Shown here piece after piece: positions 18,650-27,488 of a DNA stretch of 64,000 nucleotides. Origin of the DNA: Rhizobium sp. RM (GTDB taxonomy: Bacteria > Pseudomonadota > Alphaproteobacteria > Rhizobiales > Rhizobiaceae); contig NZ_JACAWV010000022.1 of NCBI RefSeq assembly GCF_013390595.1, positions 992,001-1,056,000 on the forward strand, in the 5' to 3' direction. How positions within the stretch are numbered: the first letter of the stretch is position 1; each line of letters opens with the position of its first letter. The translations under genes were made by a program, and so were the position numbers. Under the pieces are notes generated by a model. The model worked only from the letters and a program-made list of their open reading frames with translations, made no database searches and was not told where the DNA came from.

Positions 18650-19711
18650 TCAGGCTGTGGCTTTCACCGGATCGGCGCTGCCAGTCAATTCTTTTCTGAC
18701 GATCGGGGCGACTTTCGTGCCGTAAAGCTCGATACCGCGCATGATCTGGTCATGCGGCATGAGCCCGATGGCCATCTGCAAAAGGAAGCGATCATTCTTG
18801 AAGACACCATGCGCCTTGATGATCTTTTCCGCCACCTGCTCGGGTTCACCGAGGAAGAGGTTGCCTTCAGCCCCACGCGCAGCGTCGAAATGGGCACGGT
18901 TCGTCGGCCCCCACCCCCGCTCGCGACCGAGACGGTTCATAACCTCCGCCTGCGGACCATAAAACTGATCGGCGGCCTTCTCGGTGGTATCGGCAATAAA
19001 ACCATGGACGTTGATGCTGGTCCGCAATTTCGTCTTGTCCTGCCCTGCGCGGCGAGCCGCCTCGTGATAGAGATCGAATAACGGTGCGAAACGACGATAT
19101 TCGCCGCCGATGATCGCAAGCGCGACCGGCAATCCCATCGCACCTGCGCGTGCGACCGACTGCGGCGTACCGCCAACGGCGATCCAGACAGGCAGTTTCT
19201 CCTGTAACGGACGCGGATAGACACCACGTCCGTTGATCGGCGCGCGCTTGGCACCGCTCCAGGTAACGATCTCCTGCTCGCGCAAAGCCAGCAGCAGGTC
19301 GAGCTTTTCGGTGAACAGCTCGTCATAATCTTCCAGATTGTAGCCGAACAGCGGGTAGGATTCGATGAAGGAGCCCCGCCCTGCCATGATCTCGGCGCGA
19401 CCATTCGAGAGCAGATCGACAGTCGAAAATTGCTGAAAGACCCTGACCGGATCATCAGAACTGAGCACGCTCACGGCACTCGTCAGCCGGATGTTTTTCG
19501 TTTTCACCGCAGCAGCCGCAAGCACGGTCGATGGTGAGGAAGCGACGTAATCAGGGCGATGATGCTCTCCCAGCCCGAAAACATCCAAGCCAACCTGGTC
19601 GGCAAGCTCGATTTCTTCCAGCAGATTTTTCAATCGCCGCACGCCTTCAGGCCCGCGTCCATCAGCGGGGTTGGGGTCGACATCCGCGAAGGTGTAGAGA
19701 CCGAGTTCCAT
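18650..19711 (-). CDS. LLM-class flavin-dependent oxidoreductase
   Basis: A 353-aa bacterial luciferase-like monooxygenase fold (N-terminal [50 protein letters not shown]). Proteins of this group use F420 or reduced FMN; in rhizobia FMN is expected. The substrate is unknown. AGAGG lies about 9 nt before the ATG at 19711, so the longer frame to 19768 is not used. It is the first gene of a two-gene unit with map. It is divergent from the 3-hydroxybutyrate dehydrogenase gene (242 bp between starts). Confidence 0.85.
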   Translation of the reverse strand: MELGLYTFADVDPNPADGRGPEGVRRLKNLLEEIELADQVGLDVFGLGEHHRPDYVASSPSTVLAAAAVKTKNIRLTSAVSVLSSDDPVRVFQQFSTVDLLSNGRAEIMAGRGSFIESYPLFGYNLEDYDELFTEKLDLLLALREQEIVTWSGAKRAPINGRGVYPRPLQEKLPVWIAVGGTPQSVARAGAMGLPVALAIIGGEYRRFAPLFDLYHEAARRAGQDKTKLRTSINVHGFIADTTEKAADQFYGPQAEVMNRLGRERGWGPTNRAHFDAARGAEGNLFLGEPEQVAEKIIKAHGVFKNDRFLLQMAIGLMPHDQIMRGIELYGTKVAPIVRKELTGSADPVKATA

Positions 19712-19953
19712 GTCCGATACCTCTGTTTTCCGTTTCCCTGAGATAGGCACCCACCCTCCCCAAAACAAACGGGAAAATCTGGAACGGTCTCTTCGAAAAA
19801 ATGGATGGAAGCGATTTCTCCAGCGTTTCCCCTGTCACCCATCTTCCCGCAGGAGGCGTATACAGCGCATTCTTCAAATGCCGATTGCCAGCCGGGCCGG
19901 TTTGGGCATACGCTCGTCAATATATGTGCGAGGTAATGCCGAGAGGGGAATGC

Positions 19954-20730
19954 ATGCATCGGACAGTGATTGTAACAGGCTCTACAAGTGGAATCGGTCT
20001 TGCCATCGCCCAGGCGTTTGCCAAGGATGGAGCCAATGTGGTTTTGAATGGCTTCGGCGACGACGATGAAATCGAGGAGCTTCGCCTTCTGCTGGAGGCA
20101 GAGAGCGGTGGTCGCGTCCTCTATCATCCAGCGGACATGACACAGCCCGATGAAATTGCCGATCTCGTCAATTCCACGTTCGAGAAACTGGGCTCGATCG
20201 ACGTGCTCGTCAACAACGCAGGTGTTCAGCACATTGCTCCGGTCGATGAGTTTCCGCCGGAAAAATGGGATGCGATCATCGCCATCAATCTGACGAGTTC
20301 CTTTCATACCATGCGTGCTGCGATACCCTTGATGAAAAAGGCTGGCAAAGGCCGCATCATCAACATCGCCTCGGCACATGGGCTTGTCGCCTCGCCGTTC
20401 AAATCCGCCTATGTCGCAGCCAAACATGGCATCATGGGGCTGACCAAAACGGCAGCGCTGGAGTTGGCGCAAACAGGCGTGACGGTCAATGCAATCTGCC
20501 CCGGCTACGTGCTGACGCCTTTGGTCGAAAAGCAGATACCCGAAATGGCAAAGGCGCGCGGGATCAGCGAAGAGGCCGTCAAAAACGATGTGATGCTGGA
20601 ACTGCAGGCCATCAAGGAATTCGTCACGGTCGAAGATGTCGCGGCCACAGCGCTGTTTCTGGCAAGCGATGCTGCCAACCACATCACGGGTACACATATT
20701 TCTGTCGACGGCGGCTGGACGGCGCAATAA
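19954..20730 (+). CDS. bdhA: 3-hydroxybutyrate dehydrogenase
   Basis: A 258-aa short-chain dehydrogenase. The cofactor loop is VTGSTSGIGLAIA (about 7-19), NNAGVQH follows, and the catalytic Ser-Tyr-Lys appears as NIASAHGL ... SAYVAAKHG. ICPGYVLTPLVEKQIP and the C-terminal SVDGGWTAQ are typical of D-3-hydroxybutyrate dehydrogenases, which oxidise 3-hydroxybutyrate to acetoacetate with NAD during PHB turnover. GAGGGGAA precedes the ATG at 19954; the in-frame extension to 19801 has no SDR sequence. The paired palindromes preceding xdhA begin 12 bp after the stop. Confidence 0.9.
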   Translation: MHRTVIVTGSTSGIGLAIAQAFAKDGANVVLNGFGDDDEIEELRLLLEAESGGRVLYHPADMTQPDEIADLVNSTFEKLGSIDVLVNNAGVQHIAPVDEFPPEKWDAIIAINLTSSFHTMRAAIPLMKKAGKGRIINIASAHGLVASPFKSAYVAAKHGIMGLTKTAALELAQTGVTVNAICPGYVLTPLVEKQIPEMAKARGISEEAVKNDVMLELQAIKEFVTVEDVAATALFLASDAANHITGTHISVDGGWTAQ

Positions 20731-20742
20731 TCAGCCGATTTT

Positions 20743-20781
20743 ATTTCCATTTCAGAAATAATGAATTTCCGAAACGGAAAT
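20743..20781 (+). promoter_or_regulatory. Two tandem 17-bp palindromes, candidate xdhA operators
   Basis: ATTTCCATTTCAGAAAT (20743-20759) and ATTTCCGAAACGGAAAT (20765-20781) lie 22 bp apart centre to centre, two helical turns. The second has 7-bp perfect arms. The first matches the reverse complement of the second at 15 of 17 positions. Both fit the T-N11-A dyad of LysR-type sites. They end 76 bp before the xdhA start. Confidence 0.65.
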
Positions 20782-20857
20782 CGATCTCCACCCGCAGGCG
20801 TGCATAGATGATGAGACAGGAACCGGCGATTTGCCGGGCAACGAAGCAAGGCAGTGC

Positions 20858-22327
20858 ATGAACGACGCAATCAGTTTCATCCTCAACAACGAAACCGTTT
20901 CGTTGAAGGATTTTGGACCAACCGACACGCTTCTTGATTACCTTCGGCTCTCCAGACGGCTGACAGGCAGCAAGGAAGGCTGTGCGGAAGGTGACTGCGG
21001 CGCATGTACGGTCTTGGTCGGGCGGTTGCTCGATGGCTCGCTGCGATATGAAAGCGTCAATGCCTGCATTCGCTTTTTGGGCTCGCTGCATGGCACCCAT
21101 ATCGTGACGGTGGAACATCTCGCCGCGCGTGACGGCACGCTGCATCCCGTCCAGCAGGCCATGGTGGATTTCCATGGGTCGCAATGCGGTTTCTGCACGC
21201 CGGGCTTTATCATGTCGCTTTATGGCCTGTGGCTTTCGGCTGAAAATCCGTCACGTGCGGATATCGAAAAGGCCCTGCAAGGCAATCTCTGTCGATGCAC
21301 GGGCTACGAGCCGATCGTCCGCGCCGCGGAAAAGATCGCGGCAGCCCGCCCCAGTGCGCTTTTCGATCCGCTACAGCGCGATCGTACCGACATCATGGCA
21401 CGTCTTTGGGCCATCCGGACCAATGAAACCATCGTCGTTACCAAGGGCGACGACCGCACCATCGTTCCGGCAACGCTCTCATCGCTGATCGATCTCTATG
21501 CCGCCGAACCGAAAGCAACCATCGTTGCCGGCTCTACCGATGTCGGCCTGTGGGTGACGAAGCAGATGCGGGCGCTGAACCCGGTTATTTTCATCAACAA
21601 TCTGTCCGAATTGCAGACCGTGACGGTCAATGGCGAGAGCATCACGTTGGGCGCTGGCGTCACGTACAGCCAAGCCTTCAAGACCATTGCGGATCATGTT
21701 CCGCCGCTTGCCCGACTGTTCGACCGGATCGGCGGTGAGCAGGTGCGCAATATGGGCACGATTGGCGGCAATATCGCCAATGGTTCGCCGATCGGCGATA
21801 CGCCGCCAGCATTGATCGCGCTCGGCGCCATCCTGACATTGCGCTCCTCATCGGGTGCACGCACCATACCGCTCGAAAGCTACTTCATCGAATACGGCAG
21901 GCAGGACAGATTGAGCGGCGAATTCGTCGAAAAACTCCTCATTCCGCTTCCCAAGGCGGAAAGCCGCTATGCTGTCTATAAAATCTCGAAGCGGCGCGAC
22001 GAAGACATTTCTGCCCTGTGCGCCGCCTTCAATCTCATCCTGGATGCAAACGGCAGCGTCGAAGATATCCGCATCGCCTTTGGTGGCATGGCGGGCACGC
22101 CCAAACGAGCGGCCCATCTGGAAGCCGCTTTGCTGGGAAAACCATGGACGCAGGAGACGATCGAGGCTGCCCGCGATACGCTGGACGAGGATTTCCAGCC
22201 GTTGACCGACTGGCGCGCGACAGCCGAATACCGGCAACTGACGGCTAAAAACCTGCTGACGCGCTTTTTCCTTGAGACAAGCGGAGCAAAGCAGGAATTG
22301 AGCCGTTTTGCGCTGGAAGACGCATAA
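20858..22327 (+). CDS. xdhA: Xanthine dehydrogenase small subunit (2Fe-2S and FAD)
   Basis: A 489-aa subunit. The plant-type 2Fe-2S cluster ligands are in GCAEGDCGACTV (about 43-54) and the second cluster in QCGFCTPGF ... NLCRCTGY (about 107-149). The FAD-binding domain of the CO dehydrogenase type follows (TIVAGSTDVGLWVTK; RNMGTIGGNIANGSPIGDTPPAL spread over about 220-320). With XdhB it oxidises hypoxanthine to xanthine and xanthine to urate, passing electrons to NAD. An upstream GTG/ATG extension exists, but the ATG at 20858 is the usual N terminus. It is first in the xdhABC unit and is preceded by paired palindromes. Confidence 0.95.
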   Translation: MNDAISFILNNETVSLKDFGPTDTLLDYLRLSRRLTGSKEGCAEGDCGACTVLVGRLLDGSLRYESVNACIRFLGSLHGTHIVTVEHLAARDGTLHPVQQAMVDFHGSQCGFCTPGFIMSLYGLWLSAENPSRADIEKALQGNLCRCTGYEPIVRAAEKIAAARPSALFDPLQRDRTDIMARLWAIRTNETIVVTKGDDRTIVPATLSSLIDLYAAEPKATIVAGSTDVGLWVTKQMRALNPVIFINNLSELQTVTVNGESITLGAGVTYSQAFKTIADHVPPLARLFDRIGGEQVRNMGTIGGNIANGSPIGDTPPALIALGAILTLRSSSGARTIPLESYFIEYGRQDRLSGEFVEKLLIPLPKAESRYAVYKISKRRDEDISALCAAFNLILDANGSVEDIRIAFGGMAGTPKRAAHLEAALLGKPWTQETIEAARDTLDEDFQPLTDWRATAEYRQLTAKNLLTRFFLETSGAKQELSRFALEDA

Positions 22328-22346
22328 ACGCGAAGGATTGACACAG

Positions 22347-24686
22347 ATGGACACGACCACCTTCGACAAGACCAAAACAAAGATCGATGGCCCGATGCAT
22401 GCGTCGCTGCGGCACGATTCCGCCCATAAGCATGTCACCGGCACCGCCGAATATATTGATGATATTCCAGAGCCCGCCGGTTTGATCCATGGCGCGCTTG
22501 GCATGGCCGACCGCGCCCACGCAGAAATCGTTTCGGTGGATCTTTCCGAGGTCGAAGCAATGCCGGGCGTCATCTGGGTGATGACAGGCAAGGACGTACC
22601 GGGCGAAAATGACGTGTCCTCCGGTGGTCGCCACGACGAGCCGTTGCTCGCAGAAAAACTGGTCGAATTTCACGGCCAGCCGATCTTTGCTGTCTTTGCA
22701 GAAACCCGCGACATCGCCCGCAAGGCCGCCCGCAAGGCAAAGATTACCTACAAGGATCTGCCGCATTGGAGTGACATCGACGGCGCTTTGGAAAACGGTG
22801 AGCCGTTGGTGACACCGGGCATGGTCTTGCAACGTGGCGAAGCGAAAATCGAGATGGATGTTGCGCCACGCCGTCTGACCGGCACGATGCGCATTGGCGG
22901 GCAGGAACATTTCTACCTCGAAAGCCATATCGCCATGGCGGTTCCCGGCGAAGATGACGAGGTTACGGTGTGGAGCTCCACCCAGCACCCGAGCGAAATC
23001 CAGCATATCGTCAGCCACATTCTCCAGGTGCCATCAAATGCAGTGACCGTGCAGGTGCGTCGCATGGGTGGCGGTTTCGGCGGCAAGGAAACGCAAGGCA
23101 ACCAGTTTGCGGCCCTTTGCGCCATTGCTGCCAAGAAGCTGAACAGGGCTGTCAAAATTCGTCCCGATCGCGACGAGGACATGACGGCAACCGGCAAACG
23201 CCATGACTTCCGGGTCGACTACGAGCTTGGCTTCGACGAGGAAGGCCGTATCCATGCGGTTGACGCCACCTATGCGGCGCGTTGTGGCTTCTCATCCGAT
23301 CTGTCTGGTCCCGTGACCGACCGCGCCTTGTTCCATGCAGACTCGAGCTACTTCTACCCGCATGTGCATCTCGCGTCGAAGCCTCTGAAAACGCACACGG
23401 TTTCCAACACGGCGTTCCGCGGCTTCGGTGGCCCTCAGGGAATGGTCGGCGGCGAACGCTTCATCGAGGAGATCGCCTATGCGGTGGGCAAGGACCCGCT
23501 GGAAATCCGCAAGCTGAATTTCTATGGCGAACAGGGTTCCAACCGCACCTTGACCCCCTACCATCAGGAGGTCGAGGACAACGTCATCGCCCGGATCGTC
23601 GACGAACTGGAAGCCTCCGCCGATTATCAGGCCCGCCGACAGGCAATCATCGAGTTCAACAAGACAAGCCCGGTCATCCGCAAGGGCATTGCTCTGACGC
23701 CGGTTAAATTCGGCATCTCCTTCACCATGACTGCCTTTAACCAGGCTGGCGCGCTGGTTCATATCTACAATGATGGCTCGATCCATCTGAACCACGGCGG
23801 CACCGAAATGGGCCAGGGCCTTTATACAAAGGTCGCACAGGTGGTCGCCGATGCATTCCAGGTCGATGTGGGTCGGGTGAAGATCACCGCGACCACCACC
23901 GGCAAAGTGCCGAATACTTCGGCAACCGCAGCGTCTTCCGGCTCCGATCTCAACGGCATGGCCGCCTACGACGCCGCGCGGCAGATCCGCGAGCGTTTGA
24001 TCAAGTTTGCCGCAGAAAACTGGAACGTCTCGGAGGAAGATGTCGTTTTCCTGCCAAACCGGGTGCGGATCGGACAGGAAGAAATCGGCTTCAACGATTT
24101 CATCAAGAAGGCCTATTTCGCCCGCGTGCAGCTTTCTGCCGCCGGTTTTTACAAGACGCCGAAAATCCATTGGGATCGCGCTGCTGGACGTGGCACGCCG
24201 TTCTATTACTTCGCCTATGGCGCATCCTGTTCCGAAGTCTCGATCGACACGCTGACCGGTGAATACATGATGGAACGCACCGACATACTGCACGATGTCG
24301 GCAAGTCGCTGAACCCGGCCATCGATATCGGTCAGGTGGAAGGCGCTTTTGTTCAGGGCATGGGCTGGTTGACGACCGAAGAATTGTGGTGGGACGCCAA
24401 GGGACGGCTACGCACCCACGCACCTTCAACCTACAAGATCCCGCTTGCCTCCGACCGGCCGAAAATCTTCAACGTGAAGCTGGCAGAATGGTCGGAAAAT
24501 GCCGAGCCAACGATTGGCCGCTCCAAGGCTGTCGGCGAACCACCCTTCATGCTGGCGATCTCGGTTCTGGAGGCGCTGTCGATGGCCATTGCCTCCATCG
24601 CCGACTATAAGGTCTGCCCGCGTCTTGATGCACCGGCAACACCGGAACGGGTGCTGATGGCGGTGGAACGGCTGAAGAAGGTGTGA
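22347..24686 (+). CDS. xdhB: Xanthine dehydrogenase molybdopterin-binding large subunit
   Basis: A 779-aa molybdenum subunit, full length for the bacterial two-subunit enzyme. Visible signatures are GGGFGGKETQGNQ (about residue 240), TAFRGFGGPQGMVGGE, the GQGLYTKVAQVVADAF block and the C-terminal KAVGEPPFMLAIS containing the catalytic Glu that activates the Mo-OH group. AAGGA lies about 9 nt before the ATG at 22347; a longer in-frame start at 22308 overlaps xdhA and is not preferred. It is separated from xdhA by 19 bp and from xdhC by 12 bp, so all three are cotranscribed. Confidence 0.95.
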   Translation: MDTTTFDKTKTKIDGPMHASLRHDSAHKHVTGTAEYIDDIPEPAGLIHGALGMADRAHAEIVSVDLSEVEAMPGVIWVMTGKDVPGENDVSSGGRHDEPLLAEKLVEFHGQPIFAVFAETRDIARKAARKAKITYKDLPHWSDIDGALENGEPLVTPGMVLQRGEAKIEMDVAPRRLTGTMRIGGQEHFYLESHIAMAVPGEDDEVTVWSSTQHPSEIQHIVSHILQVPSNAVTVQVRRMGGGFGGKETQGNQFAALCAIAAKKLNRAVKIRPDRDEDMTATGKRHDFRVDYELGFDEEGRIHAVDATYAARCGFSSDLSGPVTDRALFHADSSYFYPHVHLASKPLKTHTVSNTAFRGFGGPQGMVGGERFIEEIAYAVGKDPLEIRKLNFYGEQGSNRTLTPYHQEVEDNVIARIVDELEASADYQARRQAIIEFNKTSPVIRKGIALTPVKFGISFTMTAFNQAGALVHIYNDGSIHLNHGGTEMGQGLYTKVAQVVADAFQVDVGRVKITATTTGKVPNTSATAASSGSDLNGMAAYDAARQIRERLIKFAAENWNVSEEDVVFLPNRVRIGQEEIGFNDFIKKAYFARVQLSAAGFYKTPKIHWDRAAGRGTPFYYFAYGASCSEVSIDTLTGEYMMERTDILHDVGKSLNPAIDIGQVEGAFVQGMGWLTTEELWWDAKGRLRTHAPSTYKIPLASDRPKIFNVKLAEWSENAEPTIGRSKAVGEPPFMLAISVLEALSMAIASIADYKVCPRLDAPATPERVLMAVERLKKV

Positions 24687-24698
24687 GGGCAAGCGCCA

Positions 24699-25532
24699 AT
24701 GCCTGAAACGCGCCTTTCCCGTTTCCTTGCCAGTTCCGGTCCAGCCGTCCTCGTCGAAATAGAGGCCGTGAAAGGATCTTCGCCGCGTGCGGCAGGAACC
24801 TTCATGCTGGTGGCTGAAAACCTGCTGTGGGAAACCATCGGCGGCGGGCAGTTCGAATATATGGCAATCGACCATGCCCGCGCCATGCTGCGCAGTGGCG
24901 CGGTGGAAGACAGCATGGACATCCCGCTAGGCCCGGAAATCGGCCAATGCTGCGGTGGACGGACATTGTTGCGTTTTCAGCGTGTGACCACAGGCATCGC
25001 CAATCAGCTCGAACAGAGGCTTATACGGGAAGAACAGGCACAGCCCGCCGTCTTCATTTTTGGCGCCGGCCATGTCGGCAAGGCGCTCGCACAGGCACTT
25101 TCACTTTTGCCTTTGGCCATCACGGTCGTGGAAACACGCCAGAACGAATTGGTGGACCTGCCGGAAACGGCCGAAACCGTTCTCACGCCAATGCCGGAAG
25201 CCGCTGTCGCCAGTATTCCCGAAAACGGTGCCGCGATCATCGTCACTCACGATCACGCTCTCGATTTCCTCATTGCCAAAGAGGCGCTTGCGCGTTCCGA
25301 TCTTGCCTATGTCGGCATGATCGGTTCGAAGACCAAACGCGCTACCTTTGCACATTGGCTGGAGCGAGAGGGAGAACCGCCATCGAATCTTCAAAAGCTG
25401 GTCCTGCCAATCGGCGGAAACAGCGTGAAGGACAAGCGCCCCGCTGTCATAGCGGCCCTTGTGGCAGCCGAGCTGCTGCACGCAATTTCCCTTGTCGGAA
25501 ATCACTTCGAAAATAGCCACGTCCATCCCTGA
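24699..25532 (+). CDS. xdhC: Xanthine dehydrogenase accessory protein XdhC
   Basis: A 277-aa chaperone that binds the molybdenum cofactor, promotes its sulfuration and inserts it into XdhB. The XdhC/CoxI N-terminal region has VEIEAVKGSSPRAAGTFML and the PEIGQCCGGRTLLRF block with the conserved Cys pair; the C-terminal Rossmann domain starts at FIFGAGHVGKALAQAL (about 110). Its 3' end overlaps, antisense, the last 86 bp of the DUF1127 gene, so the two transcripts are complementary there. Confidence 0.93.
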   Translation: MPETRLSRFLASSGPAVLVEIEAVKGSSPRAAGTFMLVAENLLWETIGGGQFEYMAIDHARAMLRSGAVEDSMDIPLGPEIGQCCGGRTLLRFQRVTTGIANQLEQRLIREEQAQPAVFIFGAGHVGKALAQALSLLPLAITVVETRQNELVDLPETAETVLTPMPEAAVASIPENGAAIIVTHDHALDFLIAKEALARSDLAYVGMIGSKTKRATFAHWLEREGEPPSNLQKLVLPIGGNSVKDKRPAVIAALVAAELLHAISLVGNHFENSHVHP

Positions 25533-25671
25533 CACCGATATCGCGCTTGATATCATCCGACAGGCTTTCTTCTGCCAAATCATCTGGCTTGAAGCTTTCA
25601 AAGGTAAACCGTTCCAGTGCTCGCAGACCGGCGCGCACGCGGGTCCACGCATGCGAAAGATATCGCCGCAT
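25447..25671 (-). CDS. DUF1127 (YjiS-like) small protein
   Basis: A 74-aa protein with the arginine-rich DUF1127 pattern: amphipathic N terminus (MRRYLSHAWTRVRAGLRAL) and the family hallmark SLSDDIKRDIGV. Small DUF1127 proteins are common in Rhizobiaceae; longer or similar ones have been linked to RNA and phosphate metabolism, but the function of this one is unknown. GGAG 7 nt upstream supports the ATG at 25671. It is divergent from the LysR gene (107 bp between starts), a pairing that suggests it is the LysR target. The C-terminal third runs antisense into xdhC and is less family-like. Confidence 0.72.
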   Translation of the reverse strand: MRRYLSHAWTRVRAGLRALERFTFESFKPDDLAEESLSDDIKRDIGVRDGRGYFRSDFRQGKLRAAARLPQGPL

Positions 25672-25778
25672 GTTCATCTCCATTCAGAAATTCAATTGAT
25701 GACTGAGATGAAAGATGCTTTGTTTTCCAAAGAAAAACCAATGAAACATCCATCTCATTGCATAAAGAGAACTTATCC

Positions 25779-26705
25779 ATGAAGATGTCGCGACAGTTCC
25801 CGCTGAACGCACTGAGAGTGTTCGAAGCCGCTTCCAGACATTTGAGTTTTACGAGGGCCGGCGATGAACTTGGCATGACGCAGACCGCCGTCAGCTACCA
25901 GATCAAACTTCTCGAAGAACACATTGGTGAACCGCTGTTTGTGCGCAAGGCACGGCAGGTGATGCTTACGGAAACGGGGCAGAAACTCGCGCCAAAAATT
26001 GCCGAAGGTTTCAGCATTTTGCGGGAGGCCGTAAACGGTGCGCGCGATACGGCTGACGAAACGTTGAGCATCCACTCGACGGCAACGTTCGCGTCACGCT
26101 GGCTTTCCAAACATCTGGGGTCGTTTCAACTCGAAAACCCGTCCATCGCCGTAAAACTCGAGACGTCGAGCGACCTTATCGACTTTGCTCGCTCGGATGC
26201 GGATGTTGCAATCCGCTGGAGCACAAGCGACAGCCCAGGCCTTGTTTATCACCGTTTGCTGAGAGGGGTTTTCAGCCCAATGCTACACCCGACCTTGGCC
26301 GAGAGCGTGGGCGGCCTTCACGCGCCAGCGGATTTGCTGAAACTGCGGATCATCGATCCGGGCGATCTCTGGTGGGCAAAATGGTTTCGGGACGCCGGTG
26401 TTGAAAATCCGGATCTGGCACGATACCCGCGAAGCCGCCTCAGCGTACAGGCCTTCGAGGCTGCCGCTGCCATTGCCGGTCAGGGTGTCGCCATGCTGAC
26501 GCCTGAGCTTTACGCAGACGAGATTGCGCTTGGACGACTTTATCAACCCTTCGACTACCTCAGCACCGAGGGCAAGGACTATTGGCTCGTTTATCCGGAA
26601 GGCAGGAAAAACCAGAGGAAAATAAGGTTGTTCCGCGACTGGATTTTAAAACGGATCGAAGAAGGCAGAACACCGCCAGGTCAAAAACCCATATCGGGCG
26701 CATAG
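25779..26705 (+). CDS. LysR-family regulator, GcvA-like
   Basis: A 308-aa LysR-type regulator. The helix-turn-helix is FPLNALRVFEAASRHLSFTRAGDELGMTQTAVSYQI over about 8-42 and is of the GcvA branch (L-x-A-L-R-x-F-E-A-A). The effector domain follows (TFASRWLSKHLGSF; GQGVAMLTPEL). It would control the divergent DUF1127 gene and possibly xdhABC or puuD-guaD; target and inducer are not readable. AGAGA about 9 nt upstream supports the ATG at 25779; earlier in-frame starts at 25758 are possible. It sits between xdhC and puuD on the same strand. Its last 25 bp overlap, tail to tail, the secreted protein gene on the other strand. Confidence 0.85.
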   Translation: MKMSRQFPLNALRVFEAASRHLSFTRAGDELGMTQTAVSYQIKLLEEHIGEPLFVRKARQVMLTETGQKLAPKIAEGFSILREAVNGARDTADETLSIHSTATFASRWLSKHLGSFQLENPSIAVKLETSSDLIDFARSDADVAIRWSTSDSPGLVYHRLLRGVFSPMLHPTLAESVGGLHAPADLLKLRIIDPGDLWWAKWFRDAGVENPDLARYPRSRLSVQAFEAAAAIAGQGVAMLTPELYADEIALGRLYQPFDYLSTEGKDYWLVYPEGRKNQRKIRLFRDWILKRIEEGRTPPGQKPISGA

Positions 26706-27019
26706 AAACAGCGGGGCGTATCTTCGTTTGGATAGAGGCACAGATGATATTCCCCATCGTCCGAGCGGCGTGCCTCACGCTGCGACCAGTTGAAGACGTG
26801 GCGCTTGGTCACCAGCCTATGATCTCCCGGTCCAAGTGAGACCTCATAACCATCAGGGGTAACGCGAACACTTCGGGTCGGGATCATCTGGCAATCCCCC
26901 CCTTCGGCATCGCCGTTGCAGCAATAGCTCTCATATTTGAAACCCTTGTGGGATTCATGAGCAAAAGCAGTGGCACTGAAAGCCAGTAGCAGAAAAGTCA
27001 CTGTCAGAATAACGCGCAT
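26681..27019 (-). CDS. Small secreted cysteine-containing protein
   Basis: A 112-aa protein with a clear signal peptide (MRVILTVTFLLLAFSATAFA) and a short mature domain holding five Cys: CC and C in YCCNGDAEGGDC, then CLYP and CFYAP. Rhizobial genomes encode several small exported proteins with a CC-x(5-8)-DC pattern, function unknown. GGAG lies 9 nt before the ATG at 27019 and only 3 nt before an ATG at 27025, so the shorter form is taken. It overlaps the LysR gene by 25 bp at the 3' ends. It may be translated on its own, as no partner gene is adjacent. Confidence 0.65.
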   Translation of the reverse strand: MRVILTVTFLLLAFSATAFAHESHKGFKYESYCCNGDAEGGDCQMIPTRSVRVTPDGYEVSLGPGDHRLVTKRHVFNWSQREARRSDDGEYHLCLYPNEDTPRCFYAPDMGF

Positions 27020-27488
27020 CGGCATAGTCTCCGTTGAAGAACAACGGCAGCAGCCGGAAAGTCATTGCGTCACTTCATTCAAAATCCAAACATTACAAGC
27101 AAAACCCGGACACAATGGTCTTCGGGACCTGCTTCACCCTGCCCTTGACTGCCCCCCGCCCCAGGGATTGCAGCTCCCGCTTTCGGCACACCGCCAAGCG
27201 AAGCATGTATGGAAGCATTTTTTGGCTCCGCAGCCTTTTAGTGTAGCACATCACCGGGCTGCACATCCATTATTAGCTGAGTCGCGATAGCCGGCTAAGT
27301 GCAATCTGTGCGCCGCACAAGATCGTCGCCCTATGTGACGGCGGCGCATCAGCAGCGATGCCTTCGGCGACTGATGTTGTGGACACAAACGCTCCATATT
27401 GTGAACAATCGTTGCGACTGCTCTGCTTTTTTCTTCCCTCTCCGGCAATTTTCTCGCAATGTGCACTGCACAGGATCAGGGGAACAGA
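27020..27488. other. Intergenic region upstream of puuD
   Basis: About 470 bp between the divergent secreted-protein gene and puuD. It contains no credible reading frame. A pair of related repeats in its right part (separate entry) is the only structured signal I see. A purine riboswitch was looked for and not found. Confidence 0.5.
27377..27409 (+). promoter_or_regulatory. Paired TTGTGRACA repeats, candidate puuD operators
   Basis: TTGTGGACACAA (27377-27388) and ATTGTGAACAAT (27398-27409) are each short palindromes and share TTGTGRACA in the same orientation, 22 bp apart start to start. They lie 80-112 bp before the puuD start, a usual position for an activator or repressor bound as two dimers on one face. 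Confidence 0.55.
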
